A stretch of DNA of 64,000 nucleotides from Lachnospiraceae bacterium RM5 (GCA_900110975.1 FOFK01000002.1:62001-126000); one strand, 5' to 3'; counted from the first letter of the stretch, positions 36,671 to 44,415 are shown. A program made the numbers and translations. The notes: generated from the letters alone by a model not told the origin.

Positions 36671-36967
36671 CTATTCACTTAAAATAGTACATGGTACTTC
36701 ATACATATTATTTTCATTCTTAGGAGCATTACTTAAAATAGTTTCTGCTTCAAAAGATGAAACTTCCTCATCTTCCCTAAAAACATTATTTATATCTGTA
36801 ACATGACTTAATGGTACTACATCCTTAGTATCAAGCTCATTCATCTTTTCAATGAAAGCAAGCATTTTTTCCATATCATCTTTTGCTTTTATCCTCTCAT
36901 CTTCAGATAAATCAAGTTTTGCAAGAATCTCAACATAATCAAGTGTCTCATCATCAATTTTTTTCAT
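36671..36967 (-). CDS. gatC: Asp-tRNA(Asn)/Glu-tRNA(Gln) amidotransferase subunit C
   Basis: GatC is the small stabilising belt of the GatCAB complex. The 98 residues show the usual L-A-K-L-D-L-S-E-D-E near the N-terminus, D-V-V-P-L-S-H-V near residue 52, and an R-E-D-E segment after it. I chose the ATG at M-K-K-I-D-D-E because GGAAGGAAG lies just upstream; the longer GTG reading would place that ribosome site inside the gene. It follows aspS and precedes gatA, so tRNA charging and amidation are co-expressed. Confidence 0.92.
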   Translation of the reverse strand: MKKIDDETLDYVEILAKLDLSEDERIKAKDDMEKMLAFIEKMNELDTKDVVPLSHVTDINNVFREDEEVSSFEAETILSNAPKNENNMYEVPCTILSE

Positions 36968-37032
36968 GCCTGACTTCCTTCCTCTCACATTTTATTAAAC
37001 CACTAACTAGTGTTTCGGTCGTAAAAAACTCA

Positions 37033-38781
37033 CTAATCTCTTACCTTTATATGAACTTCCCTTAACTGTGTCTCTGTTACATAGTTTGGTGCATCACACA
37101 TAAGATCACATCCATTTGCATTCATAGGGAATGCAATAACTTCCCTTATACTTTCCTCTTCTAAAAGAAGCATTATCATTCTGTCAACACCAGGTGCCAT
37201 ACCGGCATGTGGTGGTGCACCAAATTTAAACGCATTATATAATGCTGAAAATTTTTCTTCCAGCACTTCTTTATTGTAACCTGCAATTTCAAAAGCCTTT
37301 TCCATAATATCCACATCATGATTTCTTACTGCACCTGATGAAAGCTCTACACCGTTACAAACTATATCATACTGATAAGCAAGTATTTCTAATGGATCTT
37401 TTTCCTGTAAAGCCTCTAAACCACCCTGTGGCATAGAAAAAGGATTATGTGTAAATTCTATTTTTTTAGTTTCCTCATTGTACTCATACATAGGAAAATC
37501 ATTTATATAACAAAATCTATATGCATTTTTTTCAATAAGATATAATTTTTTACCAAGTTCATTTCTTATCTCACCTGCAAAATAATTAGCTTTCTTTTCT
37601 TTATCAGCTATAAAAAATATTGTATCCCCAACAGAGAGATTTGCAAGTTCTTTTAACTTGGATTTTAATTCATCAGGAATAAATTTATCAATTGGTCCTT
37701 TATATGATAAATCTTCCATCACTTCCAGATAACCAAGTCCGCCCATTCCTAACGACATTGCAAATGATAAAAGTTTTTCATGAAAACCTTTTGACATATC
37801 AGCATGTACTTTGATTGCCCTTACACACTTTTTATGAAATGGCTTAAATGTGCATTCCTGAAAGAAATCTGTAACATCTATAATCTTTAAAGGATTTCTT
37901 AAATCCGGTTTGTCAGTTCCATATTCAAGCATTGCTTTTTCATAACTTATCACAGGGAATTTTTCATCAATAGCATATCCCTCTTTTGCAAACTTCTTAA
38001 ATGTCTTTGATAAAATGTATTCACCAACCTTAAATACATCTTCTTCAGTTGCAAAACTCATTTCAAAATCAAGCTGGTAAAATTCTCCTGGCGATCTGTC
38101 AAGTCTTGAATCTTCATCCCTGAAACAAGGTGCTATCTGAAAATATTTATCAATACCTGAAACCATAAGTAATTGCTTATATTGCTGTGGAGCCTGTGGA
38201 AGTGCATAAAACTTACCCTTATATCTTCTTGATGGAACTATATAATCCCTTGCACCCTCAGGAGAAGATGCACAAAGAATAGGTGTCTGTACTTCTGTAA
38301 ATCCAAGTTCCTCCATTTCTTTTCTAAGAAAACTTATTACTTTAGAACGGAACAATATATTATCTCTGACTTTTTTATTTCTTAAATCAAGATATCTGTA
38401 TTTAAGTCTCAAATCTTCTCTTATTTCCTTTGAAGTAGTTATGTCAAAAGGAAGCTTTTCATATACCTTTCCAAGTACTTTTATTTCTTTTGCTTCAAGT
38501 TCTATTGTTCCTGAAGGAATCTTGGGATTATAAGTTTCCTCATCTCTTTTTTCAATTATACCATTTATTGAAAGGGACATTTCTTTTACTATCCCCTTTA
38601 AAAGAGATGTATCTCTTAATACTACCTGTAAAACTCCATACATATCTCTTAAATCTATGAATGATACTCCACCATGGTCTCTTATATTTTCAACCCATCC
38701 GGCAACTCTTAAATTATTGCCAATATTCTCCTCGCTTATCTCATTAATAGTTACTTCTCTGTAATTGTTTTTAAATTCCAT
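37033..38781 (-). CDS. aspS: Aspartyl-tRNA synthetase
   Basis: This class II enzyme attaches aspartate to tRNA-Asp, and to tRNA-Asn if it is the non-discriminating kind, which would fit the linked gatCAB. It has an N-terminal OB fold (G-W-V-E-N-I-R-D-H-G-G near residue 27), then motif 2 F-R-D-E-D-S-R-L-D-R-S-P-G-E-F near residue 210, the bacterial GAD insertion, and motif 3 G-M-A-P-G-V-D-R near residue 553. I start at M-E-F-K-N-N, which has AAGGATGG upstream. A promoter and a strong terminator hairpin both lie in its 100-base leader. The discriminating state cannot be read from sequence alone. Confidence 0.95.
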   Translation of the reverse strand: MEFKNNYREVTINEISEENIGNNLRVAGWVENIRDHGGVSFIDLRDMYGVLQVVLRDTSLLKGIVKEMSLSINGIIEKRDEETYNPKIPSGTIELEAKEIKVLGKVYEKLPFDITTSKEIREDLRLKYRYLDLRNKKVRDNILFRSKVISFLRKEMEELGFTEVQTPILCASSPEGARDYIVPSRRYKGKFYALPQAPQQYKQLLMVSGIDKYFQIAPCFRDEDSRLDRSPGEFYQLDFEMSFATEEDVFKVGEYILSKTFKKFAKEGYAIDEKFPVISYEKAMLEYGTDKPDLRNPLKIIDVTDFFQECTFKPFHKKCVRAIKVHADMSKGFHEKLLSFAMSLGMGGLGYLEVMEDLSYKGPIDKFIPDELKSKLKELANLSVGDTIFFIADKEKKANYFAGEIRNELGKKLYLIEKNAYRFCYINDFPMYEYNEETKKIEFTHNPFSMPQGGLEALQEKDPLEILAYQYDIVCNGVELSSGAVRNHDVDIMEKAFEIAGYNKEVLEEKFSALYNAFKFGAPPHAGMAPGVDRMIMLLLEEESIREVIAFPMNANGCDLMCDAPNYVTETQLREVHIKVRD

Positions 38782-38842
38782 GTGAATACCATCCTTTCTA
38801 GAAAAATTCTTTTCCAATTTTTTATTAATTTTTTATATAAAA

Positions 38843-38875
38843 AAAGACGCACCGGTAACTATCCGGAACGCCTTT
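38843..38875 (-). terminator. Terminator hairpin in front of aspS, possible attenuator
   Basis: On the minus strand the arms AAAGGCGTTCCGG and CCGGTGCGTCTTT pair with a 7-base loop and run into seven Ts. It lies after the gene at 38919-39653 but also just downstream of a promoter-like pair, so it could stop aspS transcripts as well as end the upstream one. Confidence 0.75.
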
Positions 38876-38886
38876 GTCCACAAAAC

Positions 38887-38915
38887 ATATTAAATTAGTT
38901 TAATTTAATTGTCAA
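38887..38915 (-). promoter_or_regulatory. Promoter-like pair before the aspS leader hairpin
   Basis: TTGACA (38910-38915) and TAATAT (38887-38892) are 17 bases apart on the minus strand. The same pair of hexamers and spacing is used at recA in this window. The predicted start falls only a few bases before the terminator hairpin. Confidence 0.5.
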
Positions 38916-38918
38916 CCC

Positions 38919-39653
38919 TTAATCTATATCATATTTACCTTTTGTATCTTTTTTCCAAAGTGATTCGCTTGTTTCAAACTCATCTTCATCATCTAAAAAT
39001 GTGCTGTCAAGACCGTTTAATATATCATCAATATTTTTCATCGAATCCTTTGCATCATCAAGAAAACTATCACTTTCAAAAGACTCTTCTACAGGTTTTG
39101 ATATAGGTTTCTTTTCAATAATTGTTCTTTCAATAACTCTTGCCTCATATTTTTCAGGTGCCTTTGTAATCATATCACCTTTCTTTGAAGGCTCTTTATA
39201 AACTCCACCACTTTCATATAATTTATCATTATATTTCTGAAGGGCATTTTCAACATTCATAATCTCATTATTTAATTCATCAAGTACCAAACTTATTGGT
39301 GTTGTAGTCTTATTAAGCTTATCAGCCAATTTATTTCCAATATCAGTATTTGAATTTAATAAAAGATCATAACCCTTCCATACAAAATATCCAAAACTTG
39401 CAATAAATCCAATAATCATTATAGGAGTCATGGATCTTGAAAATGCTGCAAGAGATAAATGATGTCTGTCATTAGATCCAGGTGTAAACAATACAACCTG
39501 CAAAATAAGACAGATAAGTGCTATAATACCACTTTTCCTGACTCTTTTAATAAGTTCATCATAAGCCTCTGCAATACGTTTTCTCTGATATTTTCTATCT
39601 TCTAATTCTTTTTGCAACTCCGTAATATTTTTATTAATTTCATCTACCTTCAC
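38919..39653 (-). CDS. Unrecognised membrane protein with N-terminal coiled coil
   Basis: I do not recognise the family. The 244 residues begin with a charged helix likely to form a coiled coil (residues 1-40). Two membrane helices follow (about 43-60 and 75-98), with a short loop N-D-R-H-H between them. A second predicted coiled coil covers about residues 118-145. The last 80 residues are hydrophilic and acidic and probably lie in the cytoplasm. It starts 26 bases after dapL, so it is co-transcribed with it, and is followed by a terminator. There is no catalytic motif. A structural or scaffolding role is possible, but nothing supports a specific one. Confidence 0.75.
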   Translation of the reverse strand: MKVDEINKNITELQKELEDRKYQRKRIAEAYDELIKRVRKSGIIALICLILQVVLFTPGSNDRHHLSLAAFSRSMTPIMIIGFIASFGYFVWKGYDLLLNSNTDIGNKLADKLNKTTTPISLVLDELNNEIMNVENALQKYNDKLYESGGVYKEPSKKGDMITKAPEKYEARVIERTIIEKKPISKPVEESFESDSFLDDAKDSMKNIDDILNGLDSTFLDDEDEFETSESLWKKDTKGKYDID

Positions 39654-39679
39654 TGCACTCTCTCCCTGACATTATAATT

Positions 39680-40894
39680 TTATATTTTTTTAATTCTGTT
39701 TAAGGCCTCAATAGTATTTTCTCTGCTGCCAAATGCTGTCAGTCTGAAATATCCTTCACCACTAGGTCCAAATCCGGAACCCGGTGTACCTACAACATTT
39801 GCCTTCTCTAATAATAAATCAAAGAATTCCCATGAAGTCATACCATTTGGTGTTTCAAGCCAGATATATGGAGCATTAATACCACCGGAACAGTTATATC
39901 CTGCACTCTTTAACTCTTCTCTGATAATTCTTGCATTTTCCATATAATAAGCAACCTGTTTTTTAGTTTCTTCTTTTCCCTCTTTACTATAAACAGCTTC
40001 ACCGGCTTTTTGGATAATATATGGAGCACCATTGAATTTTGTTCCATGTCTTCTTGCCCATAAATCCCTAAGAGAAACATCACCTTTTTTAAGCTCCTTA
40101 GGTACTATTGTATATCCAAGTCTTGTTCCTGTAAAGCCGGCATTTTTAGAAAAACTTCTGATTTCGATAGCACAGGCTTTCGCACCTTCACATTCATAGA
40201 TAGAATGAGGTACATCTTCCTCTGAAATATATGCTTCATAAGCAGCATCATAAATAATACATGCGCCAACTTTTAATGCATAATCAACCCATTTTTGAAG
40301 TTCATCTTTATTAATTGTAGCACCTGTTGGATTATTTGGAAAACAAAGATAAATAATATCCGGTTCTTCCTTTGGTAACTCAGGAGCGAAGTTTGTTTCC
40401 TTTGTACAAGGCATATAAATAACATTACTCCATCTTTCCAAATCCGCAAGATAATCTCCACATCTTCCTGACATTGCATTTGTATCAACATATACAGGAT
40501 AAACAGGATCACATACTGCTATCTTATTATCAATAGAAAAGATATCTCCAATATTTCCTGAATCACTCTTTGCACCATCACTAATAAAAATTTCATCTAA
40601 ATCAAGGTCTACACCTCTGTTTTTAAAATCATTTTCTAAAATAGCTTTTCTTAAAAATTCATAACCAAGCTCAGGAGCGTATCCCTTAAAAGTACTCTGA
40701 TCAGACATTTCATCCACTGCTTTATGCATAGCTTTAGTTACAGCATCTGCAAGTGGTAATGTAACATCTCCAATACCAAGGCTGATTAGATTAGCATCCT
40801 TATGAATACTTTTATATTCCCTCTGTTTTTTTGCTATAGTTGAGAATAAATAACTTCCTGGTAACTTTAAATAGTTTTCATTAATTTTAAACAT
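39680..40894 (-). CDS. dapL: LL-diaminopimelate aminotransferase
   Basis: DapL converts tetrahydrodipicolinate directly to LL-diaminopimelate, giving cell-wall DAP and lysine in one step. The PLP enzyme signature is clear: the N-terminal N-Y-L-K-L-P-G-S-Y-L-F substrate segment, P-N-N-P-T-G-A near residue 192, D-A-A-Y-E-A near residue 220, and the PLP lysine in R-S-F-S-K-N-A-G-F-T-G near residue 251. The 404 residues are the usual length. It has its own promoter. The hypothetical membrane gene downstream is linked to it. Confidence 0.93.
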   Translation of the reverse strand: MFKINENYLKLPGSYLFSTIAKKQREYKSIHKDANLISLGIGDVTLPLADAVTKAMHKAVDEMSDQSTFKGYAPELGYEFLRKAILENDFKNRGVDLDLDEIFISDGAKSDSGNIGDIFSIDNKIAVCDPVYPVYVDTNAMSGRCGDYLADLERWSNVIYMPCTKETNFAPELPKEEPDIIYLCFPNNPTGATINKDELQKWVDYALKVGACIIYDAAYEAYISEEDVPHSIYECEGAKACAIEIRSFSKNAGFTGTRLGYTIVPKELKKGDVSLRDLWARRHGTKFNGAPYIIQKAGEAVYSKEGKEETKKQVAYYMENARIIREELKSAGYNCSGGINAPYIWLETPNGMTSWEFFDLLLEKANVVGTPGSGFGPSGEGYFRLTAFGSRENTIEALNRIKKI

Positions 40895-40920
40895 ATCTTT
40901 TCCTCTCTATATACATATAT

Positions 40921-40949
40921 ATTTTAAATCATTAAAACAATTGTTTCAA
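40921..40949 (-). promoter_or_regulatory. Promoter of dapL
   Basis: On the minus strand TTGAAA (40944-40949) and TAAAAT (40921-40926) with 17-base spacing lie about 30 bases before the dapL start. Confidence 0.55.
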
Positions 40950-40969
40950 CACCTAAGCATTGTACATTT

Positions 40970-41515
40970 TTAATGAATTAAATCAAGAATCATTCTGGCC
41001 GTTTCAACCATACTATTTCCACTATCCATACTGTTTTTCTGTATGTATCTGTGAGCCTCTTCTTCAGTCATATTCCTGTTTTTCATAAGAACATTCTTAG
41101 CTTCGTTTATTATGGCTTTCTGTGCTAATTTTCTTTCTCTAGGTTTTTTTCTATCTTTTTTCCTAAGCCTTTCCAGGGCAGATATCATAACTTCTAATAC
41201 TTCTATCATATCATTGGCTTTCAGAGGCATCTCAACCCCTACAACACCATCTGTAATTCCTTCCTGAATTTTCATAGCTGATGCAATCAGCATCATCTGA
41301 AAATTTGAATCCATTTCTTCATACAGATCTGAATATACCATATCATTAAATTTATATCCGCAGACCACAACTCCATAATCAAGTTCATCCATCATGGCCT
41401 TTGCCTGTGCTCCGGATGTATAAACACCGATTACATTATAACCATGCCGCATAAGCAGATTACGGATTCCCTGTCCGTCAGAAAGCTTAGGAAAGACAAT
41501 TAAAATATCAATCAT
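40970..41515 (-). CDS. ANTAR-type RNA-binding regulator with atypical receiver
   Basis: It resembles the NitR/NasT/EutV group: a receiver domain (residues 1-110), a coiled segment and an ANTAR domain (residues 122-178) that in the family binds paired hairpins in RNA leaders to block terminators. The receiver lacks the acidic pair (F8-P9 in place of D-D) and the phosphate-accepting aspartate (G53 in V-V-C-G-Y-K), so phosphorylation is unlikely. The ANTAR part holds the usual A-K-N-V-L-M and E-E-A-H-R-Y-I-Q-K stretches. It starts 60 bases after glnA. A gene order of glnA followed by an ANTAR regulator is known in clostridia, so control of glutamine synthetase is a fair guess. Confidence 0.8.
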   Translation of the reverse strand: MIDILIVFPKLSDGQGIRNLLMRHGYNVIGVYTSGAQAKAMMDELDYGVVVCGYKFNDMVYSDLYEEMDSNFQMMLIASAMKIQEGITDGVVGVEMPLKANDMIEVLEVMISALERLRKKDRKKPRERKLAQKAIINEAKNVLMKNRNMTEEEAHRYIQKNSMDSGNSMVETARMILDLIH

Positions 41516-41575
41516 ATAATCATCCGTTCCATTATTAATTTAAATTAATTTAATTTATAAGAACATTTTTCAGAA

Positions 41576-42904
41576 TTAAAATTTATGCAGATATTTATCA
41601 ATTTCCCATTCTGTAATCTGTGATCTGTACTGTTTCCACTCATTTTTCTTTGCTTTAATATAATTCTTTGAAATATGAGCCCCAACAATTTCTTTTACAA
41701 AATCATCTTCTTCAAATTTTATTATGGCATCCTTTAATGTTTCAGGGAGCTGTTCAATTCCAAGCTCTGTCATCTCATCTTCATCCATTTTTCTGATATT
41801 TTCATCAACAGGTGCCATCGGCTCTAAATTATTCTTAATACCATCAAGTCCTGCCTGTAAACATACAGCAAGTGTAAGATAAGGATTAGCTGCTGGATCC
41901 GGACATCTAAGTTCTATCTTAGTTTCTTCACCTCTTAAATCAGAAATCCTAATAAGCGGACTTCTGCTCTTTGTTGACCATGCAATATAAATAGGTGCTT
42001 CATATCCAGGCACAAGTCTCTTATATGAATTAACTAAAGGATTAGTAATAACTGTCATTCCTTTAATATGCTTAATAATTCCTGCAAGGAAAGCATATGC
42101 TTCTTTACTTAAACCATTTTTATCATTTTCATCAGAGAAAATATTTTTTCCATCTTTAAATAACTGCATCTGAATATGCATACCTGAGCCATTTACGCCT
42201 GATGTTGGCTTTGGCATAAATGTAGCATGAAGTCCATGTCTTTTAGCAACAGATTTTACTGCAAGCTTGAAAGTCATGATATTATCAGCAGTCTTTAACG
42301 CATTATCAGCTTCAAAATCAATCTCATGCTGTCCCGGAGCAAGCTCATGATGAGAAGCCATTACATTAAATCCCATATCTTCAAGATTTAAAACCATGTC
42401 TCTTCTGACATTTTCACCCCTGTCAGTAGGTCCAAGATCAAAATATCCTGCTTTTTCATGTGTTACGGTTGTTGGATTTCCATTATCATCTGTATGGAAT
42501 AAGAAAAATTCACACTCAGGTCCAACAACAAAATCATATCCCATCTCTTTTGCATCCTCTACTGCCTTAATAAGAACATGTCTTGGATCTCCCTCAAAAT
42601 CAGTTCCATCAACTCTCTTAACATTGCAGATAAATCTTGCAACTTTTCCCTGCTGTGGCCTCCAAGGGAAAATAGTAAATGTATCAAGATCCGGACAAAG
42701 ATACATATCTGACTCCTCGACTCTCGAAAAACCATCAATCATTGAACCATCAAATGTACATTTATTATCTAAAATTTTATCAAGCTGATTAACTGTAACA
42801 GCAACGTTTTTCATTACACCAAACATATCAGTAAACTGAAGTCTGATAAATTCAACATCTTCTTCCTCAACTAAATTATAAATATCTTCTTTTGTATACT
42901 TCAT
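41576..42904 (-). CDS. glnA: Glutamine synthetase type I
   Basis: GlnA makes glutamine from glutamate, ammonia and ATP and is the main entry point for nitrogen. At 442 residues it matches the GSI-alpha class of Firmicutes. The start carries the conserved F-I-R-L-Q-F-T-D, then D-G-S-M-I-D-G-F (the Asp50 loop), metal sites E-C-E-F-F and H-H-E-L-A-P-G-Q-H-E, and N-G-S-G-M-H near residue 247. No adenylylation-site insertion is seen. The start has GGAGG. The leader is about 370 bases long, A-rich and repetitive, with a terminator hairpin at its far end. An ANTAR regulator follows. Confidence 0.96.
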   Translation of the reverse strand: MKYTKEDIYNLVEEEDVEFIRLQFTDMFGVMKNVAVTVNQLDKILDNKCTFDGSMIDGFSRVEESDMYLCPDLDTFTIFPWRPQQGKVARFICNVKRVDGTDFEGDPRHVLIKAVEDAKEMGYDFVVGPECEFFLFHTDDNGNPTTVTHEKAGYFDLGPTDRGENVRRDMVLNLEDMGFNVMASHHELAPGQHEIDFEADNALKTADNIMTFKLAVKSVAKRHGLHATFMPKPTSGVNGSGMHIQMQLFKDGKNIFSDENDKNGLSKEAYAFLAGIIKHIKGMTVITNPLVNSYKRLVPGYEAPIYIAWSTKSRSPLIRISDLRGEETKIELRCPDPAANPYLTLAVCLQAGLDGIKNNLEPMAPVDENIRKMDEDEMTELGIEQLPETLKDAIIKFEEDDFVKEIVGAHISKNYIKAKKNEWKQYRSQITEWEIDKYLHKF

Positions 42905-42936
42905 ATTAACCTCCGTTATTTCTTTACTTTCCTTTA

Positions 42937-42980
42937 CTTTACTTACATTTACTTTACTTACATTTACTTTACATACATTT
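42937..42980. repeat. 15-bp tandem repeat in the glnA leader (about 3 copies)
   Basis: The plus-strand unit CTTTACTTACATTTA repeats three times, the last copy changed. On the minus strand it gives a leader of A, G and T with almost no C, ending about 33 bases before the glnA start. It is unstructured. Confidence 0.8.
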
Positions 42981-43003
42981 CTTACAATTCACATTTGTTG
43001 AAT

Positions 43004-43150
43004 TTGCTTTTAATGTTTTTGTGTTTGTTTTTATTGTTTTTGCTTTTATTGTTTTTGCTTTTATTATTTATTGTTTTTGCTTTTATGGTTTTTGCTTTTA
43101 TTGTTTTTTTATTGTTTTTGCTTTTATTATTTATTATTTTGCTTTATTGG
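43004..43150. repeat. Degenerate 15-bp T-rich tandem repeat in the glnA leader
   Basis: About six copies of TGCTTTTATTGTTTT or close variants follow each other on the plus strand, with a few insertions of ATTT. The apparent plus-strand reading frame across it is only Leu, Phe and Val and is not a gene. On the minus strand it makes a long A-rich spacer between the leader hairpin and glnA. Confidence 0.8.
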
Positions 43151-43230
43151 GATGAATTTTTTATTTATTCAGCTTATATTTTTTAACTTTTTAAACAATA
43201 TTAACCAATAAACATTTGTATATATGTAAA

Positions 43231-43266
43231 AAAAGGCATTCTCCTGCCTATGGAAAAACGCCTTTG
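43231..43266 (-). terminator. Terminator hairpin at the far end of the glnA leader
   Basis: On the minus strand AAAGGCGTTTTTCC pairs with GGAGAATGCCTTT and continues into Ts. A shorter alternative hairpin is possible inside it, AGGCA and TGCCT around the 6-base loop GGAGAA, which would exclude the terminator. No gene ends nearby, so its likely target is the glnA transcript itself. Confidence 0.65.
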
Positions 43267-43276
43267 TTTCTATAAT

Positions 43277-43305
43277 AATATACTATTTACTTTTAAATTC
43301 GTCAA
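43277..43305 (-). promoter_or_regulatory. Promoter-like pair before the glnA leader hairpin
   Basis: TTGACG (43300-43305) and TATATT (43277-43282) are 17 bases apart on the minus strand. Transcription would start a few bases before the terminator hairpin and would have to read about 370 bases to reach glnA. Confidence 0.5.
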
Positions 43306-43365
43306 GAGTAATAATATTTATGAATATAAGATAATAATTAACAAAGCTATAAATCATTCTGTTTT

Positions 43366-43584
43366 TGCTTTATTTATAGCCATTTCTTGCTAAATAAGGC
43401 CTTTTTCTTCTTCAATTGGCTATAACTTCTTCTATATTGGCTTTCTTTATAGCCGCTTCTTGCCAAATAAGCCCTTTTTCTTCTTCAATCGGCTATAACT
43501 TCTTTTGTTTTGACTTTCTTTATAGCCGCTTCTTGCCAAATAAGCCTTTTTTCTTCTTCAATCGGCTATAACTTCTTTTGTTTC
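43366..43584. repeat. 73-bp hairpin repeat family A, three tandem copies
   Basis: Three units of exactly 73 bp carry arms TTATAGCC(G/A) and (C/T)GGCTATAA about 32 bases apart, then a T-rich linker with TTTTGAC. The first copy has A opposite T where the second and third have G opposite C, a paired change. A fourth copy follows the 53-bp array. There is no open reading frame of note and the base composition is pyrimidine-rich. Confidence 0.9.
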
Positions 43585-44114
43585 GGCACTATCTACGAAT
43601 AGATTCTTAAATTCTCTATTTCTATTCGTACTACTTTGACACTGTCTGCGAATAGATTCTTAGATTCTCTATTTCTATTCGTACTACTTTGACACTGCCT
43701 GCGAATAGATTCTTAGATTCTCTATTTCTATTCGTACTACTTTGGCACTATCTGCGAATAGATTCTTAAATTCTCTATTTCTATTCGTATCACTTTGATT
43801 TTGTCTACGGATAGATTTCTAGATTCTCTATTTCTATTCGTACTACTTTGACACTGTCTGCGAATAGATTCTCAAATTCTCTATTTCTATTCGTACTACT
43901 TTGACACTGGCTACGGATAGATTTCTAGATTTTCTATTTCTATTCGTACTACTTTGACACTGTCTACGGATAGATTCCTAGATTCTCTATTTCTATTCGT
44001 ATCACTTTGACACTGTCTACGGATAGATTTCTAGATTCCCTATTTCTATTCGTACTACTTTGATTTTGTTTACGAATAGATTTCTAGATTCTCTATTTCT
44101 ATTCGTACCACTGT
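43585..44114. repeat. 53-bp hairpin repeat family B, ten tandem copies
   Basis: Ten units of exactly 53 bp start at 43585, 43638, 43691, 43744, 43797, 43850, 43903, 43956, 44009 and 44062. Each has a left arm (A/G)CG(A/G)ATAGA, a 17-base middle that can fold again (TAGA and TCTA), a right arm TCTATTCGT and a linker with TTTGACACTG or a close form. The right arm is the same in all ten copies. The left arm varies only by A/G at two positions that face T, so plus-strand RNA pairing is always kept. It abuts family A without a gap. It is neither CRISPR nor coding. Confidence 0.93.
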
Positions 44115-44117
44115 TTT

Positions 44118-44190
44118 GACTTTCTTTATAGCCGCTTCTTGCCAAATAAGCCCTTTTTCTTCTTCAATTGGCTATAACTTCTTTTGTTTC
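44118..44190. repeat. 73-bp hairpin repeat family A, fourth copy
   Basis: One further unit of family A lies 3 bases after the 53-bp array. Its arms pair through a G-T at the position where the other copies have G-C or A-T. It thus frames the B array between A units. Confidence 0.9.
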
Positions 44191-44398
44191 CGCTATTTTT
44201 ATAGCTCCTCCTTCTCCTTCTGCTTATTCTTCTGCTTATTCTTCTTCTTATTCTCCTTCTTCTTCTTCTGCACCTTCATTTTTTCATTTCTTCATTTCTT
44301 CATTTCTTCATTTTTTCATTTCTTCATTTCTTCATTTCTTCATTTCTTCATTTCTTCATTTCTTCATTTTTTCATTTTTCATACACAGAAAAAAAAAG
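44191..44398. repeat. Pyrimidine-rich low-complexity tract with 9-bp repeat
   Basis: The first 80 bases are irregular CTTCTT/CTTATT runs; from about 44275 the 9-bp unit TTCATTTCT repeats around a dozen times with small changes. It lies directly after the 3' end of mtnN on the other strand. The apparent plus-strand frames are repeats of Phe, Ser, His and Ile and are not taken as genes. Confidence 0.85.
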
Positions 44399-44415
44399 TG
44401 TAACATCAAGGAAAT

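Noticed and set aside
38782-38918. T-box riboswitch before aspS (and likewise before argS)
   Set aside because: The leaders are too short, and I see no T-box consensus or specifier stem.
42995-43186. Plus-strand reading frame rich in Leu, Phe and Val
   Set aside because: It is produced by the 15-bp T-rich tandem repeat, has no ribosome site and lies antisense in the glnA leader.
43585-44114. CRISPR array or coding repeats
   Set aside because: The 53-bp units are repeats over their whole length with no unique spacers, there are no cas genes, and 53 is not a multiple of three, so neither CRISPR nor a repeat protein fits.
43366-44190. Integron cassette array with attC-like sites
   Set aside because: The hairpins lack cassette genes between them, and no integron integrase is nearby; the only tyrosine recombinase is 10 kb away and has altered active-site residues.
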